NCBI GenBank assembly: GCA_964549975.1
Contig: CAZJWM010000044.1
Span: 1-16,524, forward strand
Length of the DNA: 16,524 nt
Source: UBA3263 sp964549975
Lineage (GTDB): Bacteria; Bacteroidota; Bacteroidia; Bacteroidales; Muribaculaceae
Direction of reading: 5' to 3'
The notes below the pieces were generated by a model. The model saw only the letters and a program-made list of their open reading frames with translations, was not told the origin of the DNA and made no database searches. The translations under genes were made by a program, and so were the position numbers. Below are positions 12,488 through 16,524 of the stretch, in pieces (position 1 is the stretch's first letter; each line of letters starts with the position of its first letter).

Positions 12488-13813
12488 ATGAAACGTATCG
12501 TATCCTCACTTTTGACGCTGGCGCTGGGCTGTGCAGCAGCGTCGGCGGGCTATTGGTCGTGCAACCTCAAGCGCATCTCCTGGCCCTCGTTTGCCACTGT
12601 GAATCAACCCTTCACGGTGGATCTCTCCGTTGAAAATCCCGCATCGAGCACCGACTCTGTGCGCACCCTGGAGATGACCTATTCGCCCACCGGCGGCACC
12701 CCGTCGACCATCACCCTCACCCTGGAACAACCCATCGCTCCCGGCACCACCGACACCATCACCGTCGACCAATTTGCCTGCGACGTCACCGGCAAGGAGG
12801 TCTTTGGCCGCATCTCTCTGGGCAGCGTCAACTCCGAGCCCAACTCCGGCAACGACGCATATATCTACCTGGTGTGCGGCAACCGCTTTATCCACCGCAA
12901 CCTCGTGGTGGAAGAGCAAACCGGAGTGGACTGCGGCTACTGCCCCGCCGGCATCGTGGGCATGGGGCGCATGCGCAAGGCTCACCCCGACGACACCTGG
13001 ATTGGCATCAGCGTGTTTCGCGACTCACCCATGTGCGTCACCGAATTCGACTACCTGCGCAAACGCATGGGAACAAACGTGCCCAACTCCGTGGCCAACC
13101 GCGACTTCGCCTCTAACTACTATCCCACCGAAGTGATTCTCGAAGACCTCTATCAGCGCTACCAAGACGCCGCTGCCATGGCCGGCATCCGTGCGGCTGT
13201 GACCCTCGACAAAGAATCCGCCACTGCCACCCTCTCCACAAAAACCTTCTACGCCTTCGACGAAACCGACGCAAACTATCGCGTGGCCTACACCATCGTG
13301 GAAGACAGCGTTGGTCCGTACTATCAGCTCAACTACTATTGCAATGACAAGACCTCCCAAGACATTGGCGACTGGGGAAGCTACGGCTCTCGCAAGCAAT
13401 GGTATTACGACGACGTGGCCCGCGCCGGCTCTAACTACTCCGGCGTGGAAGGCTCCATACCCTCGACGCTCTACTCCGACGACACCTACGACTTTGCCTG
13501 CACGGTGGACCTCTCCGTCATTACCAACACCGACAAAGCCTCAATCGTGGTGATGGTGGTCAACTCCTCCGACGGCCAAATCGAAAACGCCGTGCGCCGC
13601 CGCCTCGACGGCTCCGAAAACGACGACCTCTCCGCCTCCTTAGGCGACATGAGCTCAATCCGTAGCGTCAACGCTGCCGACGCAGGCGAAAACGGAAGTG
13701 CCGAAGTCATCAGCCGTCACGACCTCCAAGGTCGCCGCATCGACTCCGGCACACGAGGCATCGTCATTGAACGTCTCAGCGACGGCACAGCTCGCAAACG
13801 CCTGCTGCACTAA
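12488..13813 (+). CDS. Omp28-family exported protein with a thioredoxin-like CxxC
   Basis: A 441-residue exported protein. Signal peptide MKRIVSSLLTLALGCAAASA, with likely cleavage after residue 20. An Ig-like beta region follows (about 30-130: PSFATVNQPFTVDLSVENPA, and so on). Then VVEEQTGVDCGYCPAGIVGM (140-159) matches the EE-TG-x-CGYC signature of Omp28-related proteins, with Cys149 and Cys152 as the thioredoxin-like pair. A further beta-rich region runs to about residue 400. The last 40 residues (ISRHDLQGRRIDSGTRGIVI, then a basic end) look like a type IX secretion C-terminal signal or similar carrier domain; that is inference. The ATG at 12488 is chosen because the upstream TTG adds only three residues before the Lys/Arg signal start. 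Function within the Omp28 family is not established. Confidence 0.82.
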   Translation: MKRIVSSLLTLALGCAAASAGYWSCNLKRISWPSFATVNQPFTVDLSVENPASSTDSVRTLEMTYSPTGGTPSTITLTLEQPIAPGTTDTITVDQFACDVTGKEVFGRISLGSVNSEPNSGNDAYIYLVCGNRFIHRNLVVEEQTGVDCGYCPAGIVGMGRMRKAHPDDTWIGISVFRDSPMCVTEFDYLRKRMGTNVPNSVANRDFASNYYPTEVILEDLYQRYQDAAAMAGIRAAVTLDKESATATLSTKTFYAFDETDANYRVAYTIVEDSVGPYYQLNYYCNDKTSQDIGDWGSYGSRKQWYYDDVARAGSNYSGVEGSIPSTLYSDDTYDFACTVDLSVITNTDKASIVVMVVNSSDGQIENAVRRRLDGSENDDLSASLGDMSSIRSVNAADAGENGSAEVISRHDLQGRRIDSGTRGIVIERLSDGTARKRLLH

Positions 13814-13834
13814 TCGCACATATCTATATTGGAA

Positions 13835-15034
13835 TCAATGAGTGTCAAACCACCAGTCGGTGTCGGTCTTCGACGCCGTCTGCTCATTGGTTGAGATGCT
13901 CGACGTGGTGATGCCGCCATATGTGGTGATCTCCTTGGGCCCACGACGCGCCGTGTAATATTTCGGCGTATTCCGCTTGTAAGGCACAGCCTCGGCAAAT
14001 GCCTGCTCAAACTCGGCCCACAGCTCCGAATCAGTGCACTGGTGGCGCACCACGTCTTCCATGTCATAGAAAATCGTCGGCGAATAGCCATCCATGGCCT
14101 GCACATCATCAGGATTAACCAACAGCAACGGACACGCCGCATTGATGCGCTTCATCACCGCCGCCAAATCGTCCAACTTCGAACAATCCGTCACGGCTAT
14201 CGTGCCATAAGGCGACGAATAACTGATATAAAAATCGTAGAACGCATCACACACAGCTTCGTAGTCCACGTCGCCAATCAAATACTTTCCACACGTCTGA
14301 TAAGGAAACCCATAAGCCATCACCTCCGTGGGACACGCAATCAAATGACGCGTCACCCCTCGCAACTCATAAGCCACCTCCACAGACGACATATAGCAAT
14401 CGTCAAACAGAATATAATCCATCGTCATCTTCGCCTCCTCAATGCCATGAGCCAACGTGGAGATATCAATCACATATCCCCAACTCAACCCGCCAAAATA
14501 GCGCGTCAGCGGATTGCCCGCCGCGTCGGTAATCTCAAAATGCATCGGCTCAGCCACGCTTCGCGAATCCGGAGCCATCAACGACGACGGCAACCAGCCC
14601 ATCCCATGGCAACCGATAATCATGCTATAATGATCGGCCGGGGCCAAAGCCTTAACCTTCTTAAGCATCGACGTGATGCCATACTCCGTGGTAAACTCCG
14701 GATTACTATAATGCTCCACCGTGTCCATTGCACACGTGGCGCCATCCTGAGGCTTCAACTCAATCAAATCAACCTCCTCAGGCGACGACTCAATGCACAC
14801 CACCACGCGCTCGCGCCCGCTGCTGCGCTGCGCAAACATCGTGGCAAAATCATCAATATTCTGCAAAAAATATGACTTCAAATTCGTGCTCCACGGATAG
14901 AACATCACCACAGTGCGTTCCACCGGCTCCGTCGGCTCCGGATCCGGTTCCGGCACCGGCCCTTCCTTGCTCGACGAGCAGCCCGTGCTCGCCAGCATCA
15001 GCCAGCCCATTGCAAATAATAAAAAGCGTTTCAT
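13835..15034 (-). CDS. Clostripain-family (C11) cysteine peptidase, lipoprotein
   Basis: A 399-residue predicted secreted peptidase. MKRFLLFAMGWLMLASTGC is a lipoprotein signal with Cys19 as the lipidated residue, followed by a Pro/Glu linker (PVPEPDPEPTEP). The C11 catalytic pair is visible: His143 in MIIGCHGMGW and Cys213 in DYILFDDCYMSSVEVAYEL, matching the HG and FD-x-C motifs of clostripain-type enzymes, which cut after basic residues. The ATG at 15034 is chosen because longer frames would start upstream of the promoter and before the signal peptide. It converges on the Omp28-family gene with 21 bp between stops. Its sense strand is richer in G than C, opposite to its neighbours. Whether it needs self-cleavage for activity, as some C11 enzymes do, is not visible. 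Confidence 0.87.
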   Translation of the reverse strand: MKRFLLFAMGWLMLASTGCSSSKEGPVPEPDPEPTEPVERTVVMFYPWSTNLKSYFLQNIDDFATMFAQRSSGRERVVVCIESSPEEVDLIELKPQDGATCAMDTVEHYSNPEFTTEYGITSMLKKVKALAPADHYSMIIGCHGMGWLPSSLMAPDSRSVAEPMHFEITDAAGNPLTRYFGGLSWGYVIDISTLAHGIEEAKMTMDYILFDDCYMSSVEVAYELRGVTRHLIACPTEVMAYGFPYQTCGKYLIGDVDYEAVCDAFYDFYISYSSPYGTIAVTDCSKLDDLAAVMKRINAACPLLLVNPDDVQAMDGYSPTIFYDMEDVVRHQCTDSELWAEFEQAFAEAVPYKRNTPKYYTARRGPKEITTYGGITTSSISTNEQTASKTDTDWWFDTH

Positions 15035-15061
15035 GTCGGTAAAAGCGTTTCTTGTCTGCGG

Positions 15062-15092
15062 CAAAATTACACAAATCCCCCATAAAAACCAA
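15062..15092 (-). promoter_or_regulatory. Promoter of the clostripain lipoprotein gene
   Basis: Minus strand: TTG (15092-15090), a 20-bp spacer, then TAATTTTG (15069-15062), fitting TAnnTTTG. It lies 27 bases before the ATG at 15034. Confidence 0.55.
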
Positions 15093-15150
15093 GAATTTGC
15101 CCCAAAATCCTTAAAAAACGCCAAAAAGTGAACTTTTTTCTCCCAAACAC

Positions 15151-15181
15151 TTGCACAATTCAGAAAAACTCCCTACCTTTG
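15151..15181 (+). promoter_or_regulatory. Promoter of the tRNA-Phe gene
   Basis: TTG at 15151-15153, a 20-bp spacer, then TACCTTTG at 15174-15181, fitting the Bacteroidota consensus. The tRNA begins 18 bases downstream. Confidence 0.65.
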
Positions 15182-15198
15182 CACCCGTAATCACAACA

Positions 15199-15271
15199 GG
15201 TGCCATAGCTCAGTTGGTAGAGCAAAGGACTGAAAATCCTTGTGTCCCCGGTTCGATTCCTGGTGGCACCA
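15199..15271 (+). tRNA. tRNA-Phe (anticodon GAA)
   Basis: A 73-nt cloverleaf: acceptor GGTGCCA (15199-15205) pairs with TGGCACC (15264-15270), discriminator A at 15271; D stem GCTC/GAGC; anticodon stem AAGGA/TCCTT with loop CTGAAAA and anticodon GAA at 15232-15234; T loop TTCGATT. The T stem CCCGG/CCTGG has one C-T mismatch (15249 with 15261). The 3' CCA is not encoded. The gene has its own promoter and terminator. Confidence 0.96.
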
Positions 15272-15284
15272 CAAACTCAAATCG

Positions 15285-15313
15285 GAAGTCATTGATTTTC
15301 AATGACTTCTTTT
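15285..15313 (+). terminator. Terminator of the tRNA-Phe gene
   Basis: A perfect 11-bp stem GAAGTCATTGA (15285-15295) / TCAATGACTTC (15299-15309) with a TTT loop, followed by four T (15310-15313). It begins 14 bases after the tRNA. Confidence 0.85.
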
Positions 15314-15330
15314 CGTTTACATAGCCTTTA

Positions 15331-15361
15331 GTCCCCGGTTTTGTCCGAAATATGTCCGAAA
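15331..15361. repeat. Short repeats beside the tRNA: copy of the T-arm sequence and a phased 9-mer pair
   Basis: GTCCCCGGTT at 15331-15340 repeats exactly the tRNA sequence at 15244-15253. TGTCCGAAA then occurs at 15342-15350 and 15353-15361, an 11-bp period. Such repeats beside a tRNA can be integrase binding or attachment sequences. No integrase gene is visible in the window. Confidence 0.4.
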
Positions 15362-15409
15362 CTTTATGCTTTGCTGTGGTTGCGTCGGGTTGTTTGACTG
15401 TTGGATGAT

Positions 15410-15439
15410 AAAAAAGTGACCCGCCGGCAGTTCTGCGGG
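15410..15439 (-). terminator. Probable terminator of the ATPase gene
   Basis: Minus strand: arms CCCGC (15439-15435 as read on that strand) and GCGGG (15424-15420) around a 10-nt loop, followed four bases later by six T (15415-15410). It lies about 20 bp after the stop at 15458. Confidence 0.5.
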
Positions 15440-15457
15440 ATGCAGATGGTTTTAGAT

Positions 15458-16524
15458 TTATATATTCACAAATAAGTCGTCGGCTGTGATTTGCGAATGG
15501 ATGTTGTTCATTGAATAGGAGTTCTTCACGAGACCGGAATTGGTAATCATGGTCAGTGCGATTCCTTTACGTGTTTTTGTCAGCAAACGGAACAGAGCGA
15601 CCTTATTGCGCAGATTTTCCATATATTTTTTGTCAATCGTATAAGGACCGTCTGAATATTTTATCTCGCAAAGATTGATTACTTTGTCGCTGCGATCAAT
15701 CAAAAGGTCTATTTGTGCTCCGGGATGCTCCTCTTTAGCAGCAGTGCACCATGAGTATTCATTTGAAATCACACCGTTTATTCCCAAAGCTTTCTTTATC
15801 TGCTCTGAGTGCAAAAGGCATACGCGCTCGAAGGCAAGTCCACACCATGAATGAAAAATTGGAGCCATCTGTATCTTCGACCAATAATTGGCATCTGTAT
15901 TCTTCCTGCCTTCCATAAATTTGAAATAGAACAATGTGAAATTGTCTATTAACTGATAGAGCGCGTTCTTCGCCTTTGAACCAATTGCCAGATATTTACG
16001 GATGAAACCGCAATTCTCTAAATCTTCCAAATACTTGGTTATATGTCCATTTGTCTTGAGATTGGCACTTACAATTATATCCTCACGGGTCATGCCAATT
16101 TTCTTTTTTGCCAAAGCTGTTATTATATCAAGATATGGTTCAGGCTGCTTAAATAACGATGAGTATAACTCCCTAAACTCATTTCCCAATTTGGGATTTC
16201 TTCCAAAGAGCAATGCGTCAATATTCTGTGGCAAACTGAACGATTTGTTTAGCAGTGACCAATAGAACGGTATGCCACCAAATATCATATAGGCCTCAAT
16301 TACCTCTTGTCGTTCCATGGGTAGATTGATGCTTTTTGCATATAACTCACACTCATGCAAGCTGAAAGGCTGTAGATGGATTTGGTTGTTTAATCTGTTA
16401 TGTAAGCCACCTCTGTTTTTAAGTATCTTCTTTACCATCCAAGAAGTGGCAGAACCACAGACAATAAGAAGGATGTCTTTTCTCGCAGATGCCCAACCAT
16501 TCCAGAAGTTCTCAAAAGCAGGCA
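15458..16524 (-). CDS. Archaeal-type ATPase with DUF234 nuclease-like domain (partial, 5' end outside window)
   Basis: The last 354 residues of a leftward gene whose start lies beyond the window. An internal Met at 16438 is not the start: the frame continues upstream with AFENFWNGWASARKDILLIV and CGSATSWM, the Sensor-1/Walker-B-distal part of the archaeal ATPase family (PF01637 type). The Walker A motif is outside. Next come the arm RGGLHNRLNNQIHLQPF, a winged-helix region (about GMTREDIIVSANLKTNGHIT), and a C-terminal DUF234 domain with a PD-(D/E)xK-like core, AQIDLLIDRSDKVINLCEIK. These proteins are frequent and highly duplicated in Bacteroidota; their role is not established. Base composition is much lower in GC than the rest of the window, suggesting acquisition. 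Confidence 0.88.
   Translation of the reverse strand, partial: PAFENFWNGWASARKDILLIVCGSATSWMVKKILKNRGGLHNRLNNQIHLQPFSLHECELYAKSINLPMERQEVIEAYMIFGGIPFYWSLLNKSFSLPQNIDALLFGRNPKLGNEFRELYSSLFKQPEPYLDIITALAKKKIGMTREDIIVSANLKTNGHITKYLEDLENCGFIRKYLAIGSKAKNALYQLIDNFTLFYFKFMEGRKNTDANYWSKIQMAPIFHSWCGLAFERVCLLHSEQIKKALGINGVISNEYSWCTAAKEEHPGAQIDLLIDRSDKVINLCEIKYSDGPYTIDKKYMENLRNKVALFRLLTKTRKGIALTMITNSGLVKNSYSMNNIHSQITADDLFVNI

Noticed and set aside
12425..12509. Longer form of the di-iron regulator starting at 12509
   Set aside because: The extension reads through the divergent promoter and into the Omp28 gene start.
13835..15124. Longer form of the clostripain protein starting at 15124
   Set aside because: The extra 30 residues would precede a perfect lipoprotein signal peptide and start upstream of the promoter at 15062-15092.
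15458..16438. ATPase gene as a complete 326-residue protein
   Set aside because: The frame continues upstream with family-typical residues to the window edge, so the gene is longer and cut by the edge.

Overview
The window looks like chromosomal DNA of a Bacteroidota (Bacteroidales) bacterium, plausibly a Muribaculaceae-type gut organism; that rank is inference. The signs are several promoters of the Bacteroidota type (TTTG or TTG, about 20 bp, then TAnnTTTG), starts without Shine-Dalgarno sequences, an exbB-exbD-exbD-tonB cluster with very long ExbD proteins, a DUF3332 lipoprotein, an Omp28-family protein and a C11 (clostripain) lipoprotein. Most of the window is GC-rich; the right end (about 15.3 kb onward) is clearly more AT-rich.

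Left part (1-3967): the first bases hold the N-terminus of a leftward secreted protein. A divergent intergenic region follows, with a C8 tract and four DnaA-box-like 9-mers at exact 11-bp spacing. Then come rlmN and two family 2 glycosyltransferases, each overlapping the next by a few bases, and a DUF3332 lipoprotein. A repeat-rich intergenic segment follows.

Middle (3968-10380): a leftward greA-HIT-histidine kinase operon has a long leader containing a possible attenuator. Upstream of it lies about 400 bp of non-coding DNA packed with hairpins, bounded by a 20-bp direct repeat and closed by an 11-bp inverted repeat. Next is the leftward exbB-exbD-exbD-tonB operon, which powers TonB-dependent outer-membrane import, with its own promoter and a strong terminator.

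Right part (10380-15270): sufT-like DUF59 and lpxH-like genes run rightward and end against a leftward gene, with overlapping stop codons. That gene encodes an unusual regulator: a YtfE/hemerythrin-type di-iron domain fused to a LuxR-type DNA-binding domain. It shares a short divergent promoter region, built on a perfect 11-bp inverted repeat, with an Omp28-family exported protein. A clostripain lipoprotein converges on Omp28. tRNA-Phe(GAA) follows with its own promoter and terminator.

Right edge (15271-16524): a low-GC stretch carries the C-terminal part of an archaeal-ATPase/DUF234-type gene. It may mark the edge of an acquired segment next to the tRNA.

The items most worth follow-up are the multi-hairpin element at 6276-6658, the di-iron/LuxR fusion with its palindromic divergent promoter, and the phased DnaA-like array upstream of rlmN.
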